This document shows, in pieces, positions 1-8,517 of a stretch of 53,954 nucleotides of DNA; position 1 is the stretch's first letter, and each line of letters begins with the position of its first letter. The translations under genes were made by a program, and so were the position numbers. Source of the stretch: Bacillus salacetis (GTDB lineage: Bacteria; Bacillota; Bacilli; Bacillales; Bacillaceae_B); assembly GCF_003581585.1 (NCBI RefSeq), contig NZ_QXIR01000035.1, forward strand, positions 1 through 53,954, given 5' to 3'. Under the pieces are notes generated by a model. It was not told the origin of the DNA and made no database searches. It worked only from the letters and a program-made list of their open reading frames with translations.

Positions 1-2
1 TT

Positions 3-71
3 TGCTCTGGTTTTTTACTGTTAAATATCGTGCTATTTACAGCGTTATTTCTGCTGCTAATTGGTGTGTGA
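3..71 (+). CDS. C-terminal end of a membrane protein (partial)
   Basis: The reading frame starting at base 3 runs for 22 codons to a TGA and is almost wholly hydrophobic, with many Leu, Val and Phe, so it reads like a last transmembrane helix. The gene would begin left of the window. The other two frames are less convincing. No function can be given. An unstructured AT-rich stretch follows up to the next gene. Confidence 0.4.
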   Translation, partial: CSGFLLLNIVLFTALFLLLIGV

Positions 72-166
72 TTTAAGGTTTTCCCTCCCTCAACGGAATC
101 CGTTAGTAATTTTACTGCAGGTTCTTCTGAACGGGTATTTCGTTTATGGTAAAATAAGGATAGTGG

Positions 167-688
167 ATGGTTGTCGATTTTCGGGTGAAGGTGCATGATG
201 CTTTGTCTGGAAGAAGGGGGTTAAAGCGTTTGGGATATCAACATTATAAAGAAATTTTGAGAACGACTGTTGGACAAGAATGTTCCCTTATTTACTGCAA
301 TACCCTTAGTTATAATATTTCTACTGGAATTTTTGAATTATACGAACCTGCAATCTTACGGATAGGAAGGAAGTATATTCGTTTCGAGTTTATTTTAGAG
401 AATGCAGGCGCAGACGAAAAAGAACAACACATTTTGGACATTCAAGTGCAAGACAGACCTTTTCCTTTGCCGCACACTCAATCAGAGTTTGGTTCAATAA
501 TGTTTAAGGAGCCGATATCCTCTATTGGAGTTTGGGCTGTGATATCTGAAGTGATCATTCACTCGGACAGTATTCTTGAATCTGTTACTGGAGTGGAGAT
601 GATTCTGGGCAATTCAGGTTCGATAATGTTTACACCCAATAACTCATATAGCGGGTGCAGTATATTATTTAAAGACTCTGTTAGTTAA
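167..688 (+). CDS. Hypothetical protein, 173 aa
   Basis: I do not recognise this family. The protein is soluble, has no signal peptide or membrane segment, and is predicted to be rich in beta strand, with alternating hydrophobic residues throughout. The start ATG follows an AAGGA-like site about 7 bases upstream. A long gene-poor stretch with an interspersed repeat follows it. Codon use is AT-rich compared with the metabolic genes further right, which together with the repeat suggests an accessory, poorly conserved gene. It could be an immunity or stress protein, but nothing in the sequence decides this. Confidence 0.6.
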   Translation: MVVDFRVKVHDALSGRRGLKRLGYQHYKEILRTTVGQECSLIYCNTLSYNISTGIFELYEPAILRIGRKYIRFEFILENAGADEKEQHILDIQVQDRPFPLPHTQSEFGSIMFKEPISSIGVWAVISEVIIHSDSILESVTGVEMILGNSGSIMFTPNNSYSGCSILFKDSVS

Positions 689-836
689 TATTGTTGGAGA
701 TGAATTCCAATTAATGGCCTGAAGATCCTGGCTAATCAATCTTCGTGCCTTTTAACTACAGTATAAATCTCTCCAAATTATCGTGAGAAAAGTAGTTTCG
801 TCTAGTTTGCAATGGATACTCATTTGCTTAGTCTAT

Positions 837-960
837 GTTGACTGGAGCGGAAGGTGTGAGATCTCCTGCGGGACTAGCGGGACAGGTGAGACCCCGGAAG
901 CGAAGCTGAGGAGGCTCAACGCCCGCCCCGCGGAGTCCCACGCCTGGAGTGGAAGTCAAC
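837..960 (+). repeat. Bacillus-type interspersed repeat, about 124 bp, ends GTTGACT/AGTCAAC
   Basis: GC-rich element in AT-rich surroundings. It begins GTTGACTGGAGCGGAAGG and ends with a near mirror of that (CCTGGAGTGGAAGTCAAC), so the termini form an inverted repeat. The interior (CTCCTGCGGGACTAGCGGGA, then CCCGCCCCGCGGAGTCCCAC) is the wording of a repeat I know from many Bacillus genomes, usually intergenic and able to fold. A 73-codon frame across it is an artefact. Of the 567 bases between 689 and 1255 this is the only structured part, apart from a short tail after it that resembles 16769-16800. Confidence 0.8.
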
Positions 961-1255
961 GTCCCTTTTTAAAACAACAATACTCTTTAAAAGAGCCTAT
1001 TTGAAAAATATAATTTATGTAGGAACTATCAATTGGTGCACTTCAATTTCGCCAGCAGGCGATAGTTTCATAGAAAATCTCCAAGAGATACGGACTTTCT
1101 GGAATACTAGCCATTCAAACCGGAACATTAAGTACAGATTAATCTTCAGTCTCGTCAGTCTTTATTAATGATTGATTTTTAACAACCTGAAACCTTAACG
1201 AACTTTTTTCGTATATCTATAAAAGAAGTATTCTTAGATATGGGGAGGAAGGGCC

Positions 1256-1441
1256 ATGGGAGCGGGAAGGATCATTATATTAGCCATAATGGCAGGGGTA
1301 TACTCTGGTATTTTAGATGGGATCGAGGCTGAAACAGGGATGAATAGTATTGGAAGCGCACTTATATTAGTTTTAGTAACATTCCTGACAGGTTATCTTC
1401 TGTTTAAGTTTAAAAGGAAAGATGTAAGCACAAAGCATTAA
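1256..1441 (+). CDS. Small membrane protein, 61 aa
   Basis: A strong site (GGGGAGGAAGG) precedes the ATG. The product has two predicted membrane helices, about residues 4-22 and 31-51, joined by a short acidic loop (DGIEAETG) and followed by a basic tail (FKFKRKDVSTKH), so both ends are probably cytoplasmic. I do not recognise the family and can infer no role. It is a single-gene unit closed by the hairpin that also serves the convergent glpT. Confidence 0.65.
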   Translation: MGAGRIIILAIMAGVYSGILDGIEAETGMNSIGSALILVLVTFLTGYLLFKFKRKDVSTKH

Positions 1442-1461
1442 TAGTTTTATGAAAATAGAGA

Positions 1462-1496
1462 AAAGACCCGTCACCATGAGCGACGAGTCTTTTTTT
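1462..1496. terminator. Bidirectional rho-independent terminator
   Basis: The stem AAAGACCCGTC (1462-1472) pairs with GACGAGTCTTT (1482-1492), with one mismatch on the plus strand that becomes a T-G wobble on the minus strand. A T run follows on the plus strand. It lies between the convergent 61-aa gene and glpT and should serve both. Confidence 0.85.
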
Positions 1497-1499
1497 ACA

Positions 1500-2864
1500 T
1501 TAAGCGTTCTTCACAACATCTTGTCCGCGGACATTCCATGTCACAGCGAATAGGATTGTAGCGAGTACACATGAGATAGTCAGCAGAATGAAACCTGCAT
1601 CCCAGCTTACGCGTTCTACGATGAGTCCTAATAAGGCATTGGCCATTACGGCACCGCCTAAATAACCGAACAGGCCAGTCAAGCCTGCTGCAGTACCGGC
1701 AGCCTTTTTCGGAACAAAGTCAAGAGCTTGCAGTCCGATTAACATAACCGGCCCGTAGATCAGGAATCCAATCGCGATCAGTGCGAAGTTATCAATGAGT
1801 GGATTTCCTGCAGGGTTTAACCAGTAAACGACAACTGCTATCAATACACCAAGCATGAAGACGAATCCGGCAGGTCCGCGTCTTCCTTTGAACACCTTAT
1901 CCGAGATATATCCGCATAGAAGAGTTCCTGGGATACCGGCCCATTCGTATAGGAAGTAGGCAACACTTGAAGACTCCATATCAAAGCCTTTTTCTTCGTT
2001 TAAGTATGTCGGTGCCCAGTCAAGTACACCGTATCTTACGAAATAGACAAATACATTCGCAATGGCAATTGCCCATACCCATTTATTATTTAGTACATAT
2101 TTAAATAGAATTTCTTTTGTTGTCAGTTCTGTTTCATACATCTTTCTGGATTTGCTTGGATAATCATCACGGTACTCTTCAATCGGAGGAAGTCCGACTG
2201 ATTGAGGTGTATCCCTCATAAGGAAGTAGGATATGACCGCTATGATGATAGCTACGATGGCCGGTAAGATGAAGACACCTTGATAGCTTGTGTACGCTTC
2301 TCCGAACCAGGCACCCATGATGGCGACACCGCCGATTGCCAATGGAGCCATCAAGCCGCCGCCGACATTATGGGCGACATTCCAGATGGCGGTCTTTCCA
2401 CCGCGTTCACTGACACTGAACCAATGGACGAGGGTACGCCCGGAAGGTGGCCAGCCCATTCCCTGGAACCATCCGTTTAGAAATAACATGACAAACATAA
2501 TAGCTACTGATGAAGTGAAAACCGGGATTGTACCGATTAACAAACTGATGATGGCAGATAAGATCAAACCTAAAGGTAAAAATATCCTGGCATTACTCCG
2601 GTCCGAGACCGTCCCCATGACAAATTTACTTATCCCATAAGAGATGGAGATGGCGGAAAGAGCCAATCCGAGTTCCGTTTTTGTGAACCCTTCTTCCTGC
2701 AAGTAAGGCATGGCAAGGGAGAAGTTCTTACGGATAAGGTAGTATGCAGCATACCCGATGAAGATTCCCATGAATACTTGAAAGCGGAGCTTCTTGTATT
2801 CAGGATCAATGCGATCCTCGGGCAGTCTTTCGACAGGGGGAGCTGGTTTTAGAAAGTTAAGCAT
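1500..2864 (-). CDS. glpT: Glycerol-3-phosphate:phosphate antiporter GlpT (MFS)
   Basis: Imports sn-glycerol-3-phosphate in exchange for phosphate across the cytoplasmic membrane. The 454-aa length, the start MLNFLKPAP, the stretch [20 protein letters not shown], the conserved [13 protein letters not shown] loop, SIWNVAHN-like [10 protein letters not shown] and the [15 protein letters not shown] central loop all match Bacillus GlpT, with 12 predicted helices in two six-helix halves. The start ATG has AGAGGAGG upstream. It stands alone (no glpQ next to it). A leader of more than 200 bases holds an attenuator-like hairpin and a cre site over the promoter, as expected for a gene under GlpP antitermination and CcpA repression. 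UhpT-type specificity is the main alternative, less likely given the resemblance. Confidence 0.93.
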   Translation of the reverse strand: MLNFLKPAPPVERLPEDRIDPEYKKLRFQVFMGIFIGYAAYYLIRKNFSLAMPYLQEEGFTKTELGLALSAISISYGISKFVMGTVSDRSNARIFLPLGLILSAIISLLIGTIPVFTSSVAIMFVMLFLNGWFQGMGWPPSGRTLVHWFSVSERGGKTAIWNVAHNVGGGLMAPLAIGGVAIMGAWFGEAYTSYQGVFILPAIVAIIIAVISYFLMRDTPQSVGLPPIEEYRDDYPSKSRKMYETELTTKEILFKYVLNNKWVWAIAIANVFVYFVRYGVLDWAPTYLNEEKGFDMESSSVAYFLYEWAGIPGTLLCGYISDKVFKGRRGPAGFVFMLGVLIAVVVYWLNPAGNPLIDNFALIAIGFLIYGPVMLIGLQALDFVPKKAAGTAAGLTGLFGYLGGAVMANALLGLIVERVSWDAGFILLTISCVLATILFAVTWNVRGQDVVKNA

Positions 2865-3000
2865 ATCAACATTCCTCCTCTGAAAATTTTTTGATGAACA
2901 TGGTGATGATGGGATGTTGATTGATTGTTAATTCAATAGGATTACACGTCCAAAGCCTCCTTGATTGGGAATTCAGGAATTAAACAATTAATCACAAAAC

Positions 3001-3069
3001 AGAAAAGAGACCCACACTGAATGGACAACTCCTTAGGGAAGTTGTCTGTCATGTGTAAGTCTCTTTTCT
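3001..3069 (-). promoter_or_regulatory. glpT leader hairpin, likely GlpP-controlled terminator
   Basis: An 11-bp perfect stem (AGAAAAGAGAC, 3001-3011, with GTCTCTTTTCT, 3059-3069) closes a long structured loop with an inner ACAACT/AGTTGT pairing. On the minus strand it ends in a T-rich run and sits between the promoter and glpT. In B. subtilis the glp operons carry such leader terminators, which GlpP bypasses when glycerol-3-phosphate is present. That this one works so is inference. A 63-codon frame over it is spurious. Confidence 0.7.
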
Positions 3070-3118
3070 CCAACACCTTCTTAACTTGTACAATTAACTT
3101 ACAATATTTTGATAGTTG

Positions 3119-3132
3119 TGTCAACGCTTTCA
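3119..3132 (-). promoter_or_regulatory. cre site overlapping the glpT promoter
   Basis: On the minus strand TGAAAGCGTTGACA matches every fixed position of the CcpA consensus TGWAANCGNTNWCA. Its last six bases, TTGACA, would be the -35 hexamer of glpT, with a weak -10 (TAAGTT) 17 bases on, so CcpA binding would block RNA polymerase. Confidence 0.7.
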
Positions 3133-3310
3133 ATCTATTTTTTTCTTCGAACGGCCTTCCACTAATTACCTATAAGGGGTAATCGCAGTAAACGTCAATC
3201 TTCCTGTATAATCTATCTGTCGAAATATGATGGAATTAGTACTTTTATAGTACGATCCTTCTTGATGATGGTATAATATTGGTAGATTACTTTATAAGAG
3301 GTGGAATTAA

Positions 3311-3793
3311 ATGAATGAGTTGAAAAATCCCGAAGAGGAAATCCTTCAACTTAAAGAAAGAATCGAAGAATGCGAGAGATTGATCGATGAGCTTTCCGCA
3401 CCGATCATTCCGTCCATCATTCCGGATACAATGCTTGTGCCTTTAACTGGGACGTTAAATGAAAAGCGTATAGATAATATCAAGAACAAGGTGTTGTTCA
3501 GCATCCAGAAACAAAAAGCCGATACGGTTGTGGTCGACTTTACTGGGATCAGCCAGCTGGAGGTTGAGGAACTGGGTATGCAGAACTTGATCTACCAAAT
3601 CACTGAAATACAAACAGGGTTGAGGATGATGGGAGTCGAAACAATCTTTGTCGGCTTCTCGCCGAACTTCGCCCATGAAATCGTGATTTCAGGAGTGGAT
3701 ACCAGTCAATTCATCACCCATGCGACTTTCAGGGACGGCCTCAAATATCTGATGGGCAAAAAAGGACTGGAATTCAAGATAGTGGAAATCTAA
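3311..3793 (+). CDS. STAS-domain protein, RsbR/anti-sigma antagonist type, 160 aa
   Basis: An N-terminal charged coiled coil (about residues 5-30, EEEILQLKERIEECERLIDE) leads into a STAS domain (about 38-150) of the RsbR kind: the start APIIPSIIPDTMLVPLTG is typical of stressosome-type proteins, followed by DTVVVDFTGIS and a GVETIFVGFSP-like strand. Such proteins form or modulate stressosomes upstream of sigma-B. The position usually occupied by a phosphorylatable Asp-Thr/Ser pair after the DFTG strand reads EVEEL here, so it may not be phosphorylated in the usual way. AGAGGTGG precedes the ATG. It is monocistronic, with a very strong terminator after it. Confidence 0.8.
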   Translation: MNELKNPEEEILQLKERIEECERLIDELSAPIIPSIIPDTMLVPLTGTLNEKRIDNIKNKVLFSIQKQKADTVVVDFTGISQLEVEELGMQNLIYQITEIQTGLRMMGVETIFVGFSPNFAHEIVISGVDTSQFITHATFRDGLKYLMGKKGLEFKIVEI

Positions 3794-3799
3794 AAAAGG

Positions 3800-3847
3800 G
3801 CCAGCTCCCCCGGTACACTAACGTGTCAGCGTACCGGGGGAGCTGGC
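3800..3847 (+). terminator. Strong terminator, 17-bp perfect stem
   Basis: GCCAGCTCCCCCGGTAC (3800-3816) pairs perfectly with 3831-3847, followed by TTTTGTTTTTG. The loop side GTCAGCGTACC also resembles one arm of the partial palindrome at 52732-52770. Confidence 0.9.
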
Positions 3848-3897
3848 TTTTGTTTTTGTGTTTACTGAAGAGTTTATTTTGCAAGGCGGAATAATGG

Positions 3898-5664
3898 TTA
3901 TTTTACTTTTCTCCAAAGTGTACTCCGGCTGATTCCAAGCCTTTTGGCTGCTTTGCTGTGATTGTAGCCTTCCTCAGAGAGTACCAGCTCAATGATATCC
4001 TTATTGATTTCGTCCAATGTTTTGTTCAGATCGATGAAATTCGTCTCAATCTTTGCCTTTGGAAGGCTTTCATTAGCAAGAACTCTCTTCACGCTTTCAG
4101 GTTCAATATAATAGTCGTCCGTGAGTATGATCAATTCTTCAATCACTCTTCTCAGCTGGTCGATATTATAAGTCCAGTTAAATTCCTGCAGCAGATCCAA
4201 TGCTTCTTTCTTCAATCCGAGAACCTGTTTGCCGTATTTCGGGATGAGGTCGCTTAGAAAAATACTGGCCAAGCTTGCGATATCCTCTTTTCGGTGGTTC
4301 AAATTCGGCAGGACCAATGGAAAGGCACCCATTTCGTTATTAATGAAATCAACAAGTGTACCATTATCGAACATGTTGGAATAGCCGCTGATGCAAGAGA
4401 ATATAAAGCGGTTGCGTTTATGGACATAAGTATTTGATAAATACGATTCCAACAGGTTCTGGCTTTCTTCATTCAAAAAATGAATGTTCCGGATATAAAT
4501 GGTGTAATCACTATTTAAAAAAGGAGAGTTTTCAGATTTGAAAATGGACGTCCAGCTTTTTTCGTTCATATACTTTGCATTGATGAGGATCATGGGATTC
4601 TTTCTGCTCTGACTATTTTGATAGATAGCATGGGCCAGAATGTTTTTTCCGCTTCCTTTTTCCCCGTATATCATAATAGGCGTATTCAATTTAGAATAGG
4701 CTTTGGCTTCGGTGATGATTTTGCTGTAAGTCGGGTTTGAGGTGGGGAACGCCTCAAAATTGATTTGGGGCCGGTCGGTAACATTTTTATAGGTAATGGA
4801 TTTATCAAAGGGCTTGAGCGGCGGCCTTTGTTTTTCCAGGTAAAAAGTGGGATAGCACGACTTCTGGAAAGAAAGGATTTTTCCTTCTATCTTGTAGTGA
4901 TCATCTCCTATGGTCTTGACCACGCGTATTTCGCTCTCTTTATTTAATACATCCAATAATTCTTCTGCCGCAATTGAGAGTGCCGTTTCATCTGTATTTG
5001 AATAGACAGGATTTGAAGCTTCATCAAAAGAGATAACGGTTACATTTAACTGTTGATTGATTTCATTGAAGAAAGCATTCTTCCGCTTTGCAGCTGACAA
5101 ATATTCGAATAACTGTATCCCTTCAGAAAAAGCGTTGTTGACACTTTCCCTTCCGGAGGTAACCAATATAGTATTGAGGCCGAGCAGTTTAGCGTGGCTG
5201 GTAGTGATCACATCCCCGACAATCAAACTTACCCCTTGTTCTTTTAACTCTTGTAAAGAGTCGTCAATTTCCGAAATATGAGATAACGTACGGATAGTAA
5301 AGTCATATTCGTTCAGCTGGGAAATGATGGCCGCTGGCTCGGTGATGCTTTTGAACCCGACAATGGCAAATTTCCCAGTATAATTTTGAGTCAGTTTTAT
5401 TGCACGCATCATATCAACGATGGAAAGTTTAATATCAATTACAGGAAGGTCGGTTACCTCTTTAATCATATCTGCAGTACCGGCCCTTGATATAATAAGG
5501 TCGAATTGTTCGCTGCTCTTCTCTTTCACGATCTCTAATCCCTCTAACATATTTCCTATGACGGTTTGGATTTCCAACTCGCTTCTTTCCTTTGCGACGT
5601 TATTTATCAGGTCTTTCAATCCTTCATAGGGTGCTATTGCAAGAGTTTTGATCTTTTTCTGCAT
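3898..5664 (-). CDS. PrpR-N-type regulator with degenerate AAA+ domain and Fis-type HTH
   Basis: 588 aa. About residues 5-185 form a PrpR_N sensor domain (AIAPYEGL start, FDLIISRAGTADMI), followed by a PAS-like linker, a AAA+ remnant (about 315-520) and a C-terminal Fis-type helix-turn-helix (NHSKAAKRLGISRSTLWRKV). Walker A is kept (GEKGSGKN), but the GAFTGA sigma-54 loop is absent, the Walker B position reads IYIRNIHFL with no DE pair, and the arginine-finger region is lost. It therefore probably binds DNA without activating sigma-54 polymerase. An upstream GTG at 5676 overlaps the AGAGGTG binding site, so the ATG at 5664 is the start. It is divergent from, and presumably controls, the sugar-acid operon at 5904. 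Confidence 0.82.
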   Translation of the reverse strand: MQKKIKTLAIAPYEGLKDLINNVAKERSELEIQTVIGNMLEGLEIVKEKSSEQFDLIISRAGTADMIKEVTDLPVIDIKLSIVDMMRAIKLTQNYTGKFAIVGFKSITEPAAIISQLNEYDFTIRTLSHISEIDDSLQELKEQGVSLIVGDVITTSHAKLLGLNTILVTSGRESVNNAFSEGIQLFEYLSAAKRKNAFFNEINQQLNVTVISFDEASNPVYSNTDETALSIAAEELLDVLNKESEIRVVKTIGDDHYKIEGKILSFQKSCYPTFYLEKQRPPLKPFDKSITYKNVTDRPQINFEAFPTSNPTYSKIITEAKAYSKLNTPIMIYGEKGSGKNILAHAIYQNSQSRKNPMILINAKYMNEKSWTSIFKSENSPFLNSDYTIYIRNIHFLNEESQNLLESYLSNTYVHKRNRFIFSCISGYSNMFDNGTLVDFINNEMGAFPLVLPNLNHRKEDIASLASIFLSDLIPKYGKQVLGLKKEALDLLQEFNWTYNIDQLRRVIEELIILTDDYYIEPESVKRVLANESLPKAKIETNFIDLNKTLDEINKDIIELVLSEEGYNHSKAAKRLGISRSTLWRKVK

Positions 5665-5731
5665 TTTAAAAAACACCTCTTGTCATATATTCAAACATAT
5701 ATTACCACATCCTGCAGTTATAACAATAATT

Positions 5732-5811
5732 TGTTTTAAAATGACACATTAAGTTTCTGATTTTTTGAAGTTTGTTTTTAAAAAATTCTAAAAGTGTTTC
5801 AAAATAAAACA
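5732..5811. promoter_or_regulatory. Pair of inverted 17-bp operator candidates
   Basis: TGTTTTAAAATGACACA (5732-5748) and, on the opposite strand, TGTTTTATTTTGAAACA (complement of 5795-5811) agree at 13 of 17 positions and are each partly symmetric (TGT...ACA). They lie 46 bases apart in the divergent region, just upstream of the operon promoter, where a regulator would bind. Assignment to the PrpR-like protein is inference. Confidence 0.5.
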
Positions 5812-5830
5812 TATTTGAGTATTGTGTTTA

Positions 5831-5858
5831 TTGAAAGCGTTTTTATGTGTGCTAAAAT
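5831..5858 (+). promoter_or_regulatory. SigA-type promoter with overlapping cre-like site
   Basis: -35 TTGAAA (5831-5836), 16-base spacer, -10 TAAAAT (5853-5858). TGAAAGCGTTTTTA (5832-5845) matches the cre consensus except for one base. No TGGC-N-GC (-24/-12) element is visible here, in keeping with the degenerate AAA+ domain of the neighbouring regulator. Confidence 0.65.
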
Positions 5859-5903
5859 GAAATTACACAAAACATAAAGACACACGCAATATGGAGGGGT
5901 AAA

Positions 5904-6929
5904 GTGAAATCAGCAGTTGTAGTTGAACCTAATAAAGTAGAAATACAAAATATCGATATTCCCAAAACAGGGGATAACGAAGTCTTGATTAAAGTTAAAA
6001 CCGTTGGTGTATGTGGATCAGATCTTCACCTTTTTCACGGCACGCACGCATTCCGGAATCCTCCGGCCATCCTGGGCCATGAAATAGCCGGGGAGATCGT
6101 CGAAGTTGGCGAAGGAGTAACAAAATTCAAAGTCGGCGACCGTGTGACGGTCGAGCCTCATATCGGCTGCGGCGAATGTGAGTATTGTAAAAAGGATCTT
6201 TTGAACTTGTGTACCGGCAAGAAAGCTCCGGGTACTCCTGGCTGGATCGGAACGTTCAGTGAATATTTTAACGCTCCTGAACAAACAGTATATAAATTAG
6301 AAGATAATGTCCCTTATGAAATTGGTACATTGATCGAACCGCTCGCAGTGGGCATCCATGCGATCAGCAGAATTGCGGTACAAGAGAGAGATACTATCGC
6401 TATATTGGGATCGGGGACGATCGGCCTTCTGACGTTAGTTGCTGCAAGAGAAGCGGGCTTTAAGAATATCATTTGTACCGATACTCAACAATTTAACTTG
6501 GATATGGCTGAGAAGCAAGGCGCAACCCTTGTGCTGAATCCAATAAAAGATAATATCGAAGAAAAGGTTAAGGAATTCACGAACGGCAGAGGTGTTGACG
6601 TCGCAATTGTGGCAGCGGATGCACCAGTCATCGTTGACCAGGCTTCTTCTATAGTAAGAAAACGAGGCGAAGTAGGGATTGTGGCGATGATCACTGAACA
6701 AATTCCTGTAAACACTTATAATTTCGTCTTTAACGAAATTAACCTCTTCGGGGCAATGACTTACGAGACAAAGGACTTTGCGAAGGCGGCAGAATTGGTG
6801 AACAATGGCTTGGATTTGAGTGATTTCATTACACAAAGGCTTCCTTTGGAAGAGTCACAGGAAGCTTTGGATATATTGAGCAAGAAGAAAGAAAATGTTG
6901 TAAAAGTACTAGTTGAAGTTGAAAAATAA
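5904..6929 (+). CDS. Zinc-dependent medium-chain dehydrogenase (sorbitol/threonine dehydrogenase type)
   Basis: 341 aa with a GroES-like N-terminal domain and a Rossmann domain. Catalytic zinc ligands are visible in GVCGSD and LGHEIAGEI, and the structural zinc site in CGECEYCKKDLLNLC. The nucleotide loop is GSGTIGLL, with Asp at the end of the second strand (CTDTQ), pointing to NAD rather than NADP. It starts at a GTG behind GGAGGGG. It is first in an operon with a TRAP transporter, an OtnK-like kinase and an OtnC-like decarboxylase, so it most likely oxidises the imported four-carbon sugar acid. Substrate is inferred from context only; a polyol is the alternative. Confidence 0.88.
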   Translation: MKSAVVVEPNKVEIQNIDIPKTGDNEVLIKVKTVGVCGSDLHLFHGTHAFRNPPAILGHEIAGEIVEVGEGVTKFKVGDRVTVEPHIGCGECEYCKKDLLNLCTGKKAPGTPGWIGTFSEYFNAPEQTVYKLEDNVPYEIGTLIEPLAVGIHAISRIAVQERDTIAILGSGTIGLLTLVAAREAGFKNIICTDTQQFNLDMAEKQGATLVLNPIKDNIEEKVKEFTNGRGVDVAIVAADAPVIVDQASSIVRKRGEVGIVAMITEQIPVNTYNFVFNEINLFGAMTYETKDFAKAAELVNNGLDLSDFITQRLPLEESQEALDILSKKKENVVKVLVEVEK

Positions 6930-6949
6930 ACAAACAAAGGGTGGGTAAT

Positions 6950-7957
6950 ATGAAGAAAATAATCAGCTTACTAACGTTTATGCTTTTGATCGGTACAGTG
7001 CTTGCCGGTTGTTCGGGTGATGACAGTGCATCAGGTGATGGAGGCAGTGATGATAAACTGGTCCTGAAACTGGGACATATCCAATCTGAAAATGACCTGT
7101 GGCATGATGGGGCATTGAAGTTCAAAGAAGAAGTTGAAAAGCTTTCCGATGGCAGTATTGAAGTTGAAATCCATCCGAACTCTACCCTTGGCGGAGATCG
7201 TGACATGGCGGAAGGAATGCAGATTGGCACAGTTGACTTTGCTCTGATTGCAGGCGTATTAGGGAACTTTGAAAAATCCATTCAACTATTGGAATTGCCT
7301 TATCTATTCAACAGCCAAGAAGAATACGACAAAGTCGTTCATGGCGAAGTTGGGCAGGAAATAGCAGATAAAGTGCTGGATGCTTCTGATATCCGCATTC
7401 TTAACTGGTGGGATCGTGGACCGAGACATGTAACTTCCAATAAACCGATCAATAGCTTAGAAGATATCCAAGGGTTGAAAATCAGGCTACCGGAAATCAA
7501 AGCGATGGAAGTGACTTGGAGTGAAATGGGCGCAGCACCTACCACAATGGCATGGAATGAAGTCTATACCGGCCTTGAGCAAAATGTTATTGAAGCTCAA
7601 GAAAATCCAATTCCATTCATCTATGGCGGAAGGATCCATGAAGTTCAAGATTACTTGGCATTGACGGCTCATAAATATGAGTATGTAACACTGGCAATGA
7701 GTGATATGACATGGTCGAAACTAAATGATGAACAGAAAGAAATCATTCAAAAAGCAGCAGATACTGCGACTGAATATGAAAACGGTTTAGTGGCAGAGCA
7801 GACAGATGAAATTCTGGAAAAAATGAAATCTGAAGGCCTGCAAGTTACAGAACCGGATACAACTGAGTTTGCTGAAGCGGCAAGAAAAGCTCATAAAGAT
7901 TTTGCTGAGACAGTAGACATCGATCTTTATAACAAAATCATTCAAGAGCTTGAATAG
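6950..7957 (+). CDS. dctP: TRAP transporter substrate-binding lipoprotein (DctP family)
   Basis: Extracytoplasmic binding protein that delivers an organic or sugar acid to the DctQM permease. A lipoprotein signal peptide (about residues 1-20, lipobox LAGC) is followed by a DctP fold. The conserved region RLPEIKAMEVTWSEMGAAPT, then TGLEQNVIEAQENP, is the usual ligand-carboxylate site region. A GTG at 6941 lies inside the GGGTGGG binding site, so the ATG at 6950 is the better start. A stem-loop after the gene may raise its level over the permease genes. The ligand is probably a C4 sugar acid from the kinase and decarboxylase downstream. Confidence 0.9.
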   Translation: MKKIISLLTFMLLIGTVLAGCSGDDSASGDGGSDDKLVLKLGHIQSENDLWHDGALKFKEEVEKLSDGSIEVEIHPNSTLGGDRDMAEGMQIGTVDFALIAGVLGNFEKSIQLLELPYLFNSQEEYDKVVHGEVGQEIADKVLDASDIRILNWWDRGPRHVTSNKPINSLEDIQGLKIRLPEIKAMEVTWSEMGAAPTTMAWNEVYTGLEQNVIEAQENPIPFIYGGRIHEVQDYLALTAHKYEYVTLAMSDMTWSKLNDEQKEIIQKAADTATEYENGLVAEQTDEILEKMKSEGLQVTEPDTTEFAEAARKAHKDFAETVDIDLYNKIIQELE

Positions 7958-7980
7958 CAATCTTGAATGACACAAGGAGA

Positions 7981-8010
7981 GGGAGTGGAGTCTTGATAGC
8001 TCTGCTTCCC
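7981..8010 (+). terminator. Intercistronic stem-loop after dctP
   Basis: GGGAGTGGAG (7981-7990) faces CTCTGCTTCCC (8000-8010) with bulges and wobbles, without a full T run. It may protect the dctP message or reduce read-through into dctQ, as is common after binding-protein genes. Confidence 0.4.
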
Positions 8011-8040
8011 TTTAATTTATTATGAGGTTGGGGGATACAA

Positions 8041-8517
8041 ATGGAAAAGCTGGATAACATTCTGGTTAAGATTCTCTATTACATTTGCGCTTTTCTCATG
8101 TTACAAATGGCGGTGGTTGTAACGGCCCAGGTTATCTCTAGATACGTTTTCGGAAGTCCCTTCACCTGGACAGAAGAACTCGGCAGATACACATTCGTGT
8201 GGGTCTCATTCCTTGGTATGGCAGTTGCAATCAAGCATGGTTCACACATCGCTTTGGATATCCTGGTGAAAAAGTTAAATGGAGTAAGCAAAAAAGCTTT
8301 GATGCTTCTTAATAATGCATTGATCTTAGTGTTCGCGGGAGTATTGACTTTCAGCGGCTGGAAACTCGTGGAATTAGGTTCAAGGCAGGACAGTCCGTCA
8401 TTGGGGCTGCCGATGGAATATGTTTATCTTGTCATGCCTGTTTCCGGGATACTCTTATTCTATTTCATGATAAGTGAAACCGTTCTATTATTTAAAGGAA
8501 AGGGGGAGAATGTGTAA
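8041..8517 (+). CDS. dctQ: TRAP transporter small permease (DctQ family)
   Basis: 158 aa with four predicted helices (about 10-30, 50-67, 88-110, 130-150). The motif VSRYVFGSPFTWTEELGRY-like ISRYVFGSPFTWTEELGR is diagnostic of DctQ. It forms the membrane complex with DctM for Na+-driven, binding-protein-dependent uptake. Its stop overlaps the start of dctM by one base (TAATG), a sign of coupled translation. The start ATG follows GAGGTTGGGGG. Confidence 0.92.
   Translation: MEKLDNILVKILYYICAFLMLQMAVVVTAQVISRYVFGSPFTWTEELGRYTFVWVSFLGMAVAIKHGSHIALDILVKKLNGVSKKALMLLNNALILVFAGVLTFSGWKLVELGSRQDSPSLGLPMEYVYLVMPVSGILLFYFMISETVLLFKGKGENV

Noticed and set aside
783..1004. 73-codon open frame
   Set aside because: It is the translation of the GC-rich interspersed repeat (837-960); no binding site and no natural protein composition.
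2942..3133. 63-codon frame before glpT
   Set aside because: It lies over the promoter, cre site and leader hairpin of glpT.
5677..5903. Sigma-54 promoter before the zinc dehydrogenase
   Set aside because: No TGGC-N-TTGC-like element; a SigA-type promoter is present instead.
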